Below, in pieces: positions 23,647 through 32,454 of a stretch of DNA of 64,000 bases. The translations under genes were made by a program, and so were the position numbers. Under the pieces are notes generated by a model. That model was given only the letters and a program-made list of their open reading frames with translations. It was not told the DNA's origin and did not search any database. The DNA is from Roseiarcus sp963765375 (GTDB taxonomy: Bacteria > Pseudomonadota > Alphaproteobacteria > Rhizobiales > Beijerinckiaceae). Positions within the stretch are counted from its first letter, which is position 1. Each line of letters opens with the position of its first letter. The DNA lies in the NCBI GenBank assembly GCA_963765375.1, contig CAVXVZ010000010.1, positions 186,001 through 250,000 on the forward strand. Reading direction: 5' to 3'.

Positions 23647-26600
23647 GTGGCGCGGAAGAAGCAACCCGGTACGCGCGAAGGTTCCCGCCGGCCAGTGCCT
23701 GCGGGGAGGCAAACAGCGCGTCGAAAAGCCCCCGCGACGCCCTCAACTTCACAGCAGGTCTCACTGATCGTCGGCATTGGCGCGTCGGCGGGCGGGCTTG
23801 AGGCGTTCACCCGGTTTTTCGCCATCATGCCGGCGGACAGCGGGATGGCGTTTGTGCTGGTTCAGCACCTCGATCCGGAGCGCCCCAGCATGCTCGTGGA
23901 GTTGCTTGCTGCCAAGACGACGATGCCGGTCATCGCGGCCGCCGACGGCGCGCCGGTAACGGCCAACTCAGTGTTCGTGATCCCGCCTAACGCCGTGCTG
24001 ACCATCTCCGAAGGGGTCTTGCGGCTATCGCGGCCGGCGCCGGCGCGGGAGCATCGCCGCCCGGTCGATTCATTTTTCGCGAGCCTTGCCGAGGATCAGG
24101 GTGAGCGCGCGGCCTGCATTATTCTCTCCGGCGGCGGAAGCGACGGCACCGAGGGCGTGCGTGCCGTCAAGGAGCACGGCGGGCTCACCTTGGCCCAGGC
24201 CGAGTTCGACCAACATGCCAAGATCGGCATGCCGAGCAGCGCCGCCGCGACCGGCCTGGTCGATTTTGTCCTCCCGGTAGAGGACATGCCGGGAAGATTG
24301 AAGTCGTATTGGTCCCACCTATCCGGCATCGAGGACCGGAAAGGACCGGATGGCGCGCGGCACGACCTGACCGAAACGTTACCGAAGATAACTGGTCTGC
24401 TGCGCCGCGCCCTTGGTCACGACTTCAGCGAATACAAGCAGAATACCGTTCTCCGCCGCATCCAGCGCCGCATGCAGGTGCTCCAGATCGAAAACTCGGC
24501 CGACTATTTCGAGCATCTGCGCCGCACTCCAATGGAGCTCGACGCGCTGTTCCGCGAACTGCTCATCAACGTGACGGGGTTCTTCCGCGATCCCGACGCT
24601 TTCGCGGCTCTGGAGCCGGTTGTCGAGGGTATTGTCGCGGGCAAGGACGCTGACGATCAGGTACGCGTCTGGGTTCCGGCCTGCGCGACGGGCGAGGAGG
24701 CCTATTCGATCGCAATACTGTTGGCGGAAGCCATGCCCGGCCGAAGGGCGGGGCCGAAGGTCCAGATTTTCGCCACGGACATTGACGAGCACGCGATCGC
24801 GACGGCGCGGGCGGCGCGCTACCGCCAATCGCTGCTCTCAGACGTAAGCGAAGAGCGCCGCCAGCGGTGGTTCGTCAGGGAGGACGACCACTATTGTCCG
24901 ATCAAGAGCATCCGCGAAACGTGCGTCTTCTCGACGCATAGCATCATCAAGGACCCGCCGTTCTCGAAGCTGGACCTGGTCGTTTGCCGGAACATGATGA
25001 TCTATCTGGACGCCGCCCTGCAAGAGAAAGTCCTTCGCACGTTTCACTATGCCTTGGGGCCGAACGGCGTTCTGTTCCTGGGCACCTCGGAAAGCCTCGG
25101 GCGGCTGACAAACCTCTATAGCGCCCTCGATAAGAAGCAGCGCATCTACAGGCGGCGGGAAACGTCGACGGCGTCGCCCGGATTTCCGCTGGTGGCTGCG
25201 CGCGTCGCGCCCGGCATATCGCCGGCGGGGATGCCTGCTGCGAGCGAAAGCGACATCGACAAGAGCGCACGGCGGGTCATGGAGAAGCACCTGCCCGCCT
25301 ATGTGGTCGTCGATCGCGACCACGAGGTGATCCGGTTCTCCGGCGACACCGACAACTACCTCGGCCCGTCGCCGGGAACGGCGACCCTCAACCTTTTCAG
25401 TCTGGTCCGGAAGCCGCTGCGGGCGCCGGCGCGCTCTGCTCTGCAAAGGGCGCTCGCCACGCAGGCGATGGTCAGGCATGAGAATCTCCTGGTCCAGGCC
25501 AACGGGAATCGCCGGTTCCTCGATCTGATTGTCGAGCCGCTGGGCGATGGACATTTTGTGGTGGCGTTCGCCGAGCGCCCGGCGCCGGCGGCCGGCCGCG
25601 ATGCCTCGACGGCGCCCGAGCCGCCCAACGATAGCCTGGAGCGGGAACTGGCGGCCACGCGCGAGCGGTTGCAGGCTACAATCGACGAATTGGAGGCCTC
25701 TAGCGAGGAAATGAAATCGGCCAACGAGGAGTATCAGTCAGTCAATGAGGAGTTGCAGTCGACCAACGAGGAGCTCGAAACCTCCAAGGAGGAGATGCAG
25801 TCGATCAACGAAGAGCTGCAGACCGTCAACGCCGAACTCAACTCCAAGAACGATCAGTTGACGCGGTCGGTCGGCGACCTCACGAATCTGAAGAATAGCA
25901 CGCAGATCGCGACCATCATTCTCGACGCCGGCCTGCACATTCGCGACTTCACTCCGCCGATGACCAGCCTTTTGCACCTGCGGGACGCCGATCGAGGGCG
26001 CCCCGTGACGGACCTCGTCAGCAGGCTCGACTACGAGAGCCTGCAAGACGATGCCGGTCGGGTGATCCGCGATCTGGCGATCATCGAGCACGAAATCGAG
26101 CTGAGGGACCGCGACAGGACGTTCCTTATGCGGATGCTGCCTTACCGCTCGGCCGACGATGTCATCGACGGCGTCGTCATGACGTTCGTGGATATCAGCG
26201 ACCGCAAGCGCCACGAACGCGAGCGCGGCATGCTCTCGGCCATCGTCGATTCCTCAATCGATGCGATTATCGGTCATACGCTGGAGGGAACGGTCACGAG
26301 TTGGAACCGGGCGGCCGAGGAAATGTTCGGCTACGAGGCGCCCGACATCATCGGCAAGCCGATGGCGACGCTTTTCCCGACCGAACTCCTTCGCGAAGCT
26401 GAGGCCCGGTCCAAGCGCATAGGCCAGGCCGAGGTCATGAGGTCCTTCGACACCGAGCTGATGCGCAAAGACCAAACGGAGATCGCCGTGGCCCTCACCA
26501 TTTCGCCGGTGAGGAACGAAGCTGGAAAGCTCGTCGCAGCCTCAACGATCGCCACCGACGCAACTGCGCGCAAGAGGATGGAGGAGCATCAGACCCTGCT

Positions 26601-27198
26601 GGTGCACGAACTGAACCACCGGGTGAAGAATACCCTCGCCACGGTCCAGTCGATCACGGCCCAGACATTGCGCGCGAGCGGCGTCGCGCCGGACGCGCGC
26701 GCAACATTGGAAGGACGACTGATATCGTTGGCGCGCGCTCACGACGTTTTGATCGAACACAACTGGAACGGCGCGGACTTGCGTGAGATCGTAGATCGGG
26801 CGCTGAATGCCTTCTTGGGGAATGGCGGCGGCCGCCTGCGGCTCGAAGGACCGTCTATTCATGTCTCGCCGAAGGTAGCTCTTGCGCTTGCCATGGCGCT
26901 GCAGGAGTTGACAACCAACGCCATCAAATACGGGGCCCTCTCGAACGACACCGGACACGTGAGCATCTCATGGACCGTGTGGGATAAGCATCCGCCCGTG
27001 CTTTCCCTGCGGTGGCAGGAAGGCGGCGGACCGCCGGTCGAGCCGCCGAGCCGTCAAGGGTTCGGGTCGCGCCTGATCAAGGGCAAGCTGGCGGAGGAAC
27101 TCGGAGGCGAAGTGGACGTCAAATATGCGCGGGCTGGAGTTGTCTGTGCGATCGACTTTCCCCTTTCGAGGGGGAGCGATGATGTTGACCCAGCTTAG
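23647..27198 (+). CDS. CheB-CheR-PAS hybrid with HWE/HisKA_2 histidine kinase domain
   Basis: An 1183-aa soluble signalling protein. Domains in order: a Lys/Arg-rich start; CheB methylesterase (GIGASAGGLEAF, LVQHLDPERPS, ILSGGGSDGTEG; about 38-215); CheR methyltransferase (INVTGFFRDPDAF, PACATGEEAYSIA, ATDIDEHAI, VVCRNMMIYLD; about 235-490); a PAS-like stretch; a long Glu-rich coiled coil of NEELQSTNEELETSKEE type (about 655-740); two PAS domains; and a kinase with phospho-acceptor His in ELNHRVKNTLATVQS (about residue 990), then LTTNAIKYGAL and GFGSRLI. There is no CheB receiver domain. The start is GTG 23647, just after a stop codon. It overlaps the following receiver gene, its likely partner. 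Such proteins often act in general stress or light signalling, which is inference here. Confidence 0.92.
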   Translation: MARKKQPGTREGSRRPVPAGRQTARRKAPATPSTSQQVSLIVGIGASAGGLEAFTRFFAIMPADSGMAFVLVQHLDPERPSMLVELLAAKTTMPVIAAADGAPVTANSVFVIPPNAVLTISEGVLRLSRPAPAREHRRPVDSFFASLAEDQGERAACIILSGGGSDGTEGVRAVKEHGGLTLAQAEFDQHAKIGMPSSAAATGLVDFVLPVEDMPGRLKSYWSHLSGIEDRKGPDGARHDLTETLPKITGLLRRALGHDFSEYKQNTVLRRIQRRMQVLQIENSADYFEHLRRTPMELDALFRELLINVTGFFRDPDAFAALEPVVEGIVAGKDADDQVRVWVPACATGEEAYSIAILLAEAMPGRRAGPKVQIFATDIDEHAIATARAARYRQSLLSDVSEERRQRWFVREDDHYCPIKSIRETCVFSTHSIIKDPPFSKLDLVVCRNMMIYLDAALQEKVLRTFHYALGPNGVLFLGTSESLGRLTNLYSALDKKQRIYRRRETSTASPGFPLVAARVAPGISPAGMPAASESDIDKSARRVMEKHLPAYVVVDRDHEVIRFSGDTDNYLGPSPGTATLNLFSLVRKPLRAPARSALQRALATQAMVRHENLLVQANGNRRFLDLIVEPLGDGHFVVAFAERPAPAAGRDASTAPEPPNDSLERELAATRERLQATIDELEASSEEMKSANEEYQSVNEELQSTNEELETSKEEMQSINEELQTVNAELNSKNDQLTRSVGDLTNLKNSTQIATIILDAGLHIRDFTPPMTSLLHLRDADRGRPVTDLVSRLDYESLQDDAGRVIRDLAIIEHEIELRDRDRTFLMRMLPYRSADDVIDGVVMTFVDISDRKRHERERGMLSAIVDSSIDAIIGHTLEGTVTSWNRAAEEMFGYEAPDIIGKPMATLFPTELLREAEARSKRIGQAEVMRSFDTELMRKDQTEIAVALTISPVRNEAGKLVAASTIATDATARKRMEEHQTLLVHELNHRVKNTLATVQSITAQTLRASGVAPDARATLEGRLISLARAHDVLIEHNWNGADLREIVDRALNAFLGNGGGRLRLEGPSIHVSPKVALALAMALQELTTNAIKYGALSNDTGHVSISWTVWDKHPPVLSLRWQEGGGPPVEPPSRQGFGSRLIKGKLAEELGGEVDVKYARAGVVCAIDFPLSRGSDDVDPA

Positions 27199-27598
27199 AC
27201 CCGCGCGAGTGGGGATCGCAGCCGTGACAAACGCCAGTCTGAGCGGAGTGCGGGTGCTCGTCGTCGAAGACGAGATGATGGTCTCCATGTTGCTGGAGGA
27301 TATGCTCGCCGATATCGGCTACACCCCGGTTGGTCCCGCGACGCGGGTCGAGTCGGCGCTGAAGCTGATCGAAGAGGGCGGATTTGATATCGCTATCTTG
27401 GATGTGAACCTCAACGGGGAGGAGAGTTACCCAGTTGCCGACGCCTTGACAGCGCGCGCAATCCCGTTCGTGTTCGCATCGGGCTACAACGGGCTACGGC
27501 AGAAATACCGGAGCATCCCCTCCCTTCAGAAGCCGTTTCGGCAGAGCGATTTGGAGCAGATATTGGCCGGCGCCTTAAGCGGCCGGTCGGCATTGTAA
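27179..27598 (+). CDS. Stand-alone response regulator receiver (partner of the HWE kinase)
   Basis: A 139-aa single receiver domain: VLVVEDEMMVSMLLEDML, phospho-acceptor Asp75 in DIAILDVNLNGEES, Ser/Thr region FVFASGYNG and the conserved Lys in SLQKPF. There is no output domain. It starts at ATG 27179, with a second ATG in the next codon, and overlaps the end of the kinase gene by 20 nt, so the two are coupled. FDIAILDVNLNGE with a FASGYG-like end is typical of receivers paired with HWE kinases. Confidence 0.92.
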   Translation: MMLTQLRPARVGIAAVTNASLSGVRVLVVEDEMMVSMLLEDMLADIGYTPVGPATRVESALKLIEEGGFDIAILDVNLNGEESYPVADALTARAIPFVFASGYNGLRQKYRSIPSLQKPFRQSDLEQILAGALSGRSAL

Positions 27599-27692
27599 TC
27601 CGTGCTGCTGGCGGCGCAATCGTTCCTTCCCGGCCGCACAGGAAATATCCAGCATCCGCCCGAGGCGGTCGCCGCCGTAGCCGAGGCGAGCG

Positions 27693-28082
27693 TTACGCCG
27701 CCAGCCGCATCGGCCGCAACCGGCCGGCAAGATCCATCAGCGCGAGATGGTAGGCTCTCGCGGTGCGGTGCGAGCGGTTATAGCGCGCCATCACCACGTC
27801 GAGCAGCTCGATCATGATCTCGCCGTCGACCTCGGCCAGATGGTCGAGGGTAAGAGCGCAGGGATCGAGCGCGCCGACCAGGGACTCGCGCATGTCCTCA
27901 AACTCCGCCATGTCGCCACGGATGAGGGCGCGCCAGACCCGGGCGTGGAGGCGGGTCAGATTGCGGGCGAGCTCATGGTCGGCGATCAGTTTGCGGTAGG
28001 CGGCGATCAGCCGGTCATAAATGACCGGCTCGGACCATTGCTTGAGACCGGATAAGCCCTCGGACAGGTCGGCCCACGGCAT
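27693..28082 (-). CDS. Hypothetical all-helical protein
   Basis: A 129-aa product from ATG 28082 (MPWADLSEGLSGLK). It is predicted to be entirely alpha-helical and rich in Leu, Ala, Asp and Arg (VWRALIRGDMAEFEDMRESL, EIMIELLDVVMARYNRSH). I do not recognise the family. It converges on the response regulator. Its upstream region contains a 29-bp palindrome with two GANTC sites and GTTAAC (28155-28183), suggesting its own regulated promoter. Confidence 0.6.
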   Translation of the reverse strand: MPWADLSEGLSGLKQWSEPVIYDRLIAAYRKLIADHELARNLTRLHARVWRALIRGDMAEFEDMRESLVGALDPCALTLDHLAEVDGEIMIELLDVVMARYNRSHRTARAYHLALMDLAGRLRPMRLAA

Positions 28083-28414
28083 GGCGGCGACTCCTTGGCG
28101 GCTCGTTTCGCGTCGCGAATCAGGAGGTTGGCCACGCGAAACGACACGCAAACTGATTCATCATCGTTAACATAGTATGAATCCTTTGAAACGGGTTTTC
28201 CACAGAAAATTGGCCAGCGGGACGCCTATTCTGCTTGACCTAGCGTAAGGGAAGGTTCCCAGCGCCGCTGAGCAGATCGAGTCGTCATGGGCCCGCCGCA
28301 TCGTGGGCGACCGACGACGTCTCGCGGCGACTGTTACGCGAAGCGGTTCCATACGGTATCGACGAGGTGCGTCCGCGACGGAGGCGGGCGTGTAAACGCT
28401 GCGTGAACCTGGGA
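28083..28414. other. Intergenic region with a cell-cycle-like palindrome
   Basis: Lies between the helical hypothetical gene and the nusB stop. Besides the palindrome at 28155-28183 it holds no frame with a credible gene. An extra GANTC (GAATC) lies near 28119, giving three within about 65 nt. Confidence 0.5.
28155..28183. promoter_or_regulatory. Palindrome with two GANTC sites around GTTAAC
   Basis: GATTCAT (28155-28161) and ATGAATC (28177-28183) are perfect inverted repeats. The 15-nt spacer contains GTTAAC at its centre. GANTC is the CcrM methylation site of Alphaproteobacteria, and GTTAAC contains the CtrA half-site core TTAA. Regulation of the gene starting at 28082 is an inference. Confidence 0.35.
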
Positions 28415-28879
28415 TCACCGTCCGGCCGCGAACTCGGCCGGACGGGTCTGGCGGGCCAGCGCATCGAGCACAGCGTTGATCATACCGCTCTCCTCCGGGC
28501 CGAAGAAAGCGGCGGCGACATCGACGTACTCGGTCACCGCGACCCGCGCCGGCACATCGGGGCGATTGCGCAATTCGTAGAACGCCGCGCGCAGGATCGC
28601 ACGCATGAGCGCTTCGACCCGCTTGAGCGGCCAGCCTTTGGCCAGGGCGTCGTCGAGGCCGCGGTCGATCGGCAATTGGTCGCGCAGTACGCCCGAGACC
28701 ACGTCGCGAAAGAACGCGAGCTCGGCGGGAGTATACGAATCCCCCTCGATCTCCCGGCCAATCCAATGCGCCTCGAATTCAGCCAGAATATCGGTAAGCC
28801 CCTTGCCGGCGATCTCCATCTGGTAGAGCGCCTGCGAGGCGGCCAGGCGCGCGGCCGAGCGCCGCTCGGATCTCTTCAT
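28415..28879 (-). CDS. nusB: Transcription antitermination factor NusB
   Basis: A 154-aa helical protein beginning MKRSERRSAARLAASQALYQ. It has LPIDRGLDDALAKGWPLKRV, EALMRAILRAAFYELRNRPD, PARVAVTEYVDVAAAFFGPE and ESGMINAVLDALAR, the standard NusB blocks. With NusE it binds boxA of rRNA transcripts. It follows ribH with an ATGA overlap, the common ribH-nusB operon. Confidence 0.95.
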   Translation of the reverse strand: MKRSERRSAARLAASQALYQMEIAGKGLTDILAEFEAHWIGREIEGDSYTPAELAFFRDVVSGVLRDQLPIDRGLDDALAKGWPLKRVEALMRAILRAAFYELRNRPDVPARVAVTEYVDVAAAFFGPEESGMINAVLDALARQTRPAEFAAGR

Positions 28880-29364
28880 CGCCGGGCGAGGCGGCGCTGA
28901 AGTTCTGCGAGGCCGAGCGCAGCCCGCGCCGCTTCGCCGCCCTTGTCGCCCCGCTCGGGATCGGCGCGCTCCTCGGCCTGGCCGATCGTGTCGGTTGTGA
29001 GAATGCCGTTGCCGAGCGCGAGCTTGCGCGCGACCGACATGTCCATCAGCGCCCGCGCCGACTTGCCGGCGACGATCTCGAAATGGAAGGTCTCGCCGCG
29101 GACGACGCAACCGAGCGCAATCGCCCCATCGTAAGGCCGCCCGGCCGCCTTCGCCGCGTCGAGGGCGATCGCCATGCCGGCGGGAATCTCAAGCGCGCCA
29201 GCGACGCTCACGAGATCGTGGGTCGCGCCGCCGGCCTCGAGCGCGCGGGTCGCGCCGGCAAAGAGGCCGGCGCCGATCGTGTCGTAATAGCGCGCCTCGA
29301 CGATGAGGAAGCGGCCGCCCTCGAGGCGAGGCGCAGATGCGGCGGCCCGGCGCGGCTCGGCCAT
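28876..29364 (-). CDS. ribH: 6,7-dimethyl-8-ribityllumazine synthase
   Basis: A 162-aa enzyme condensing the ribityl-aminouracil with dihydroxybutanone phosphate in riboflavin synthesis. Visible are VEARYYDTIGAGLFAGA, VSVAGALEIPAGMAIALD, ALGCVVRGETFHFEIVA and NGILTTDTIGQAEERA. The GETFHFE loop contains the conserved active-site His. It is coupled to nusB downstream (ATGA). The Trp/Phe of the substrate pocket is Tyr in RYYD, within family variation. Confidence 0.95.
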   Translation of the reverse strand: MAEPRRAAASAPRLEGGRFLIVEARYYDTIGAGLFAGATRALEAGGATHDLVSVAGALEIPAGMAIALDAAKAAGRPYDGAIALGCVVRGETFHFEIVAGKSARALMDMSVARKLALGNGILTTDTIGQAEERADPERGDKGGEAARAALGLAELQRRLARR

Positions 29365-29446
29365 GGATCAAGTCTCTCGAGGGTTGGCTCTGGAACAGCG
29401 TCAGTCCATAATGGTCAGGAGCCGGAGAGGCAAGGTTCGCCGCCTC

Positions 29447-29746
29447 TCACTCGCGGGGCGAACGCCAGACTCCATAGCGCCACGGACGCGCCCAGGAAGC
29501 GCGCAGGGCGAGCCGCGCCGGCGGCGGGTCGTAGCCCGAGCCGCCCCACGGGTGGCAGCGGCACACCCGCGCCAAGCCCATCCACGAGCCCGCCCACAGC
29601 CCATGCCGCTGGATCGCTTCGTCCGTATAGGCCGAGCAGGTCGGCAAATACCGGCACTCACGGCCGAGCAGCGAACAGAGCGTGAGCTGGTAGAAACGGA
29701 TCAGCGCGTGAGCGACGCGGCGCGGGCCGAGGACAAGCGCGCTCAC
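29447..29746 (-). CDS. yidD: Membrane protein insertion efficiency factor YidD
   Basis: A 99-aa protein with the YidD core LIRFYQLTLCSLLGRECRYL then PTCSAYTDEAIQRHG and LARVCRCHPWGGSGYDP, including the conserved cysteines. It starts with GTG overlapping the stop of the upstream IscU-like gene. In this group yidD often sits with iscU-like and hisI genes rather than in the rpmH-rnpA operon. Confidence 0.92.
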   Translation of the reverse strand: MSALVLGPRRVAHALIRFYQLTLCSLLGRECRYLPTCSAYTDEAIQRHGLWAGSWMGLARVCRCHPWGGSGYDPPPARLALRASWARPWRYGVWRSPRE

Positions 29747-30201
29747 GGCGCCGGCGCCGCCTCTTGCGCCGTTTCGCGCGCGGCGATCTGACCGAGGGCG
29801 TCGACGACAGCGTTGAACGTCAGCAGGGTGGACGCATGGCGGGCCTTATAGCCCCGCACCGGCTCGAGAACAGCAAAATCTGCCCATTTGTCGACAGGCG
29901 GAGGACCGTCGGCCTTGAGCATCAGCGTCATCTGATCGCGCAGAGCACGAAGCTCCTCGAACGTCGCGCCGACCACATGGCGCGCCATCAGCGACGACGA
30001 AGCCTGACCAAGCGCGCAAGCCTTCACGTCATGGGCGAAATCGACCACCCGACCGTCCTTGACGCGAATGTCGACCACGACCGTCGAGCCGCAGAGCCGC
30101 GAATGCGCCTTGGCGGTGGCGTCCGGATTTGCGAGCCGCCCAAGCCGGGGAATATTCGCCGCCAGCTCGAGGACACGCCGATTGTAGATGTCGTCGATCA
30201 T
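29743..30201 (-). CDS. IscU/NifU-like iron-sulfur cluster assembly scaffold protein
   Basis: A 152-aa protein with the U-type scaffold fold: MIDDIYNRRVLELAANIPR, then the first Cys in SRLCGSTVVVDI, and the KACALGQASSSLMARHVVG segment with the second. The third family Cys position is replaced, as in several alphaproteobacterial members. ATG 30201 is chosen because it matches the family start; the frame is open further upstream but without conserved sequence. It is divergent from hisI and coupled to yidD. Confidence 0.88.
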   Translation of the reverse strand: MIDDIYNRRVLELAANIPRLGRLANPDATAKAHSRLCGSTVVVDIRVKDGRVVDFAHDVKACALGQASSSLMARHVVGATFEELRALRDQMTLMLKADGPPPVDKWADFAVLEPVRGYKARHASTLLTFNAVVDALGQIAARETAQEAAPAP

Positions 30202-30302
30202 CCTGTCCCAAACTCTGTCCGCCCTATATAAGTGACGGGAAAGCCGAAATCGAGGCCCTTGGGACGGCGCGGGCGAGAGCCGCGCGCCGAAGAGAAACGC
30301 GG

Positions 30303-30746
30303 ATGGATAACGCTGGATACAAAGCCAAGGCCGGCCCTGCGGCTGGCGAAACAAGCGATCGCGAGGAGGGCTTGGAGTTCAAGCCGAAGTTCGGCGCAGA
30401 CGGCCTCGCGACCTGCGTCACGGTCGACGCGGCGCGCGGCGACGTGCTGATGCTCGCCCACATGAACGAGGCCGCATTGCGGGCGACGCTCGCGACCGGC
30501 GTCGTCCATTATTGGTCGCGCTCGCGCGACGCGCTCTGGCGCAAGGGGGACACGTCCGGCCAAGCCCAGAAGCTGATCGAATTGCGCGTCGACTGCGACC
30601 AGGACGCCTTTCTGGCCCTGGTAGAGGTTGGCGGCGACGGCGGCGCCTGCCACACGGGTCGCCGTTCCTGCTTCTATCGTCGGGTTGAGACGGACGGGGG
30701 CGCCGCCCGGCTGGCGTTCATCGAATCGTCGATGACCCACGGCTGA
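30303..30746 (+). CDS. hisI: Phosphoribosyl-AMP cyclohydrolase
   Basis: A 147-aa histidine-biosynthesis enzyme opening the purine ring of PR-AMP. Motifs: LEFKPKFGADGLATCVTVDA, VLMLAHMNEAALRATLATG, HYWSRSRDALWRKGDTSGQ, and the metal-binding ELRVDCDQDAF with GACHTGRRSCFYR. All three zinc-ligand cysteines and the Asp-rich Mg site are present. It is a stand-alone HisI without the HisE domain, as usual in Alphaproteobacteria. Confidence 0.95.
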   Translation: MDNAGYKAKAGPAAGETSDREEGLEFKPKFGADGLATCVTVDAARGDVLMLAHMNEAALRATLATGVVHYWSRSRDALWRKGDTSGQAQKLIELRVDCDQDAFLALVEVGGDGGACHTGRRSCFYRRVETDGGAARLAFIESSMTHG

Positions 30747-30889
30747 CGGTCGGGCCGCGCCATTGGGAACCAGCGGCCGTCGCGGCGAATTGAACGAGGC
30801 GGCGTTAATTATCTGGCGATATCTGGCGCGCAAGCTTAAGTTTCGCAGCGGAAGGCGAGGCATGCGGCCATTTGCAGGCGAGTTGGGCG

Positions 30890-31903
30890 ATGTTCAGGGC
30901 GGCCTATCGCAGAAACGATACTGACCCTGCGCCGGGCGTAGGACGGTCCCGGCGGGCGAAAGTGGGCGTCGTGCTTGGCGCGGGGGCGGCGCGCGGCTGG
31001 GCCCATATCGGCGCAATGCAGGAACTGGACGCGCTCGGATTCAAGCCGGACGTCGTGGTCGGTTCGTCGATCGGCTCGCTGGTCGGCGGCTGCTATGCGG
31101 CCGGGCGGCTCGAGATGCTGGAGGCCTTCGCCCGTTCGCTGACCAGGAGGCGGGTGCTCGGCCTCCTCGATTTCTCGTTCACGGGCAGCGGCCTCATCGG
31201 CGGCGAGCGGCTGCGCGCCAGGCTCGAGGCGGCGCTCGGCGGGATCCAGATCGAGGATTTGCCGATCCGGTTTGCCGGCGTCGCGACCGAGATCGGCGAC
31301 GGGCACGAGATCTGGCTCAGGCGCGGCTCCCTGGTCGAGGCGATCCGCGCGTCCTACGCGTTGCCCGGCGTATTCGAGCCGGTCAAGGTCGATGGACGGT
31401 GGTTGTTCGACGGCGCGATCGTCAATCCGGTGCCGGTCAGCGTGGCGCGCGCGCTCGGCGCCGAGCGCGTCATCGCGCTCAACGTTTCCAGCGACAGTGT
31501 CGGGCGCGGCACGGCCCTTCAAGATCCGTTCGGCCGTTCGGAACGCTCGGATCTCGCGGCGGCCGGGGAACCCGCCAGCGACAGCAGCGGCGTGATCGCG
31601 CGGTGGTGGCGCGGGGGAGCCGTCTGGTCCCGCGCCGACGGCAACGCCGATGCTTCCGCCGCCCCCGGGCTCGTCACGTCGATGGTGAGCGCTTTCGATA
31701 TTCTCCAGGACCGCATCATGCGCTCGCGGCTGGCTGGCGATCCGCCGGACGCCCTGGTGCAGCTCAAGGTCGGCAAGATCGGCATGTTCGAGTTCCATCG
31801 CGCCGACGAACTGATCAGGCTTGGACGCGAGGCGGTCCGCAAGGCGGCCGCCGAAATCATGCTGGAGGCCGAGCCGGCCAGGATAGACGCCGCCGGGGCG
31901 TGA
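30890..31903 (+). CDS. Patatin-like phospholipase family protein
   Basis: A 337-aa serine lipid acyl hydrolase of the RssA/patatin type. The oxyanion-hole GAGAARGWAHIGAM, nucleophile GSSIGSLVGG (Gly-x-Ser-x-Gly) and catalytic Asp in LFDGAIVNPVPV form a complete Ser-Asp dyad. The C-terminal third is less conserved and Ala/Gly-rich. ATG 30890 is preferred to a TTG at 30872. A tandem TATCTGGCG repeat lies 60-80 nt upstream. Lipid remodelling at the inner membrane is likely; the substrate is unknown. Confidence 0.9.
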   Translation: MFRAAYRRNDTDPAPGVGRSRRAKVGVVLGAGAARGWAHIGAMQELDALGFKPDVVVGSSIGSLVGGCYAAGRLEMLEAFARSLTRRRVLGLLDFSFTGSGLIGGERLRARLEAALGGIQIEDLPIRFAGVATEIGDGHEIWLRRGSLVEAIRASYALPGVFEPVKVDGRWLFDGAIVNPVPVSVARALGAERVIALNVSSDSVGRGTALQDPFGRSERSDLAAAGEPASDSSGVIARWWRGGAVWSRADGNADASAAPGLVTSMVSAFDILQDRIMRSRLAGDPPDALVQLKVGKIGMFEFHRADELIRLGREAVRKAAAEIMLEAEPARIDAAGA

Positions 31904-31923
31904 CGCCTCGGCGGCCGGAACCT

Positions 31924-32355
31924 TCAGGCGGTTGCGATATATTCGCGCAGCGCCTGACGCTCGCTGTCGAGGGCGTTGACGTGCCGCTTGACGACGTCGC
32001 CGATCGAAATGATGCCGATCAGGCGTCCGTCCTCGACGACCGGGACATGGCGAAACCGGCCGTCCGTCATTGTCTGCATGACATGCTCGATCGTGTCGTC
32101 GCGAGTCACGGTGATGACCTTGGGCGTCATGTGACGCGAGACCGGATCCTCGAGCGCCGATGCTCCGTGCCTGCCGAGGACGCGGACCACGTCGCGCTCG
32201 GATAGGATGCCGAGCACGCTCTGCGAGGCGTCCGAGACGACCACCGCCCCCACGCCCTTCGAGGCGAGGAGCTCTACGACTTCCTTCAGGGTGCGGTGCG
32301 GCTGGGTGGTGAACACTTCGCGCCCCTTGTCGTCCAGAATGCGCGCAACTGTCAT
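31924..32355 (-). CDS. CBS-domain-pair protein
   Basis: A 143-aa protein consisting of two CBS modules: ILDDKGREVFTTQPHRTLKE through LGILSERDVVRVL, then MTPKVITVTRDDTIEHVMQT through IGIISIGDVVKRHV. It is of the stand-alone type that senses adenine nucleotides or SAM in other bacteria. ATG 32355 has GGGGAGA upstream; the in-frame start at 32421 lacks one. Its regulatory partner is unknown. Confidence 0.92.
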   Translation of the reverse strand: MTVARILDDKGREVFTTQPHRTLKEVVELLASKGVGAVVVSDASQSVLGILSERDVVRVLGRHGASALEDPVSRHMTPKVITVTRDDTIEHVMQTMTDGRFRHVPVVEDGRLIGIISIGDVVKRHVNALDSERQALREYIATA

Positions 32356-32454
32356 CGCTGTCTCCCCTTTTCGGGCGGTCTTGTGACGGGCCGCCGCGGA
32401 AGCCGCAGGATGCGCCGTCAATTTGGCGTGATCAAGTCCTGGTTAAACAGAAAT

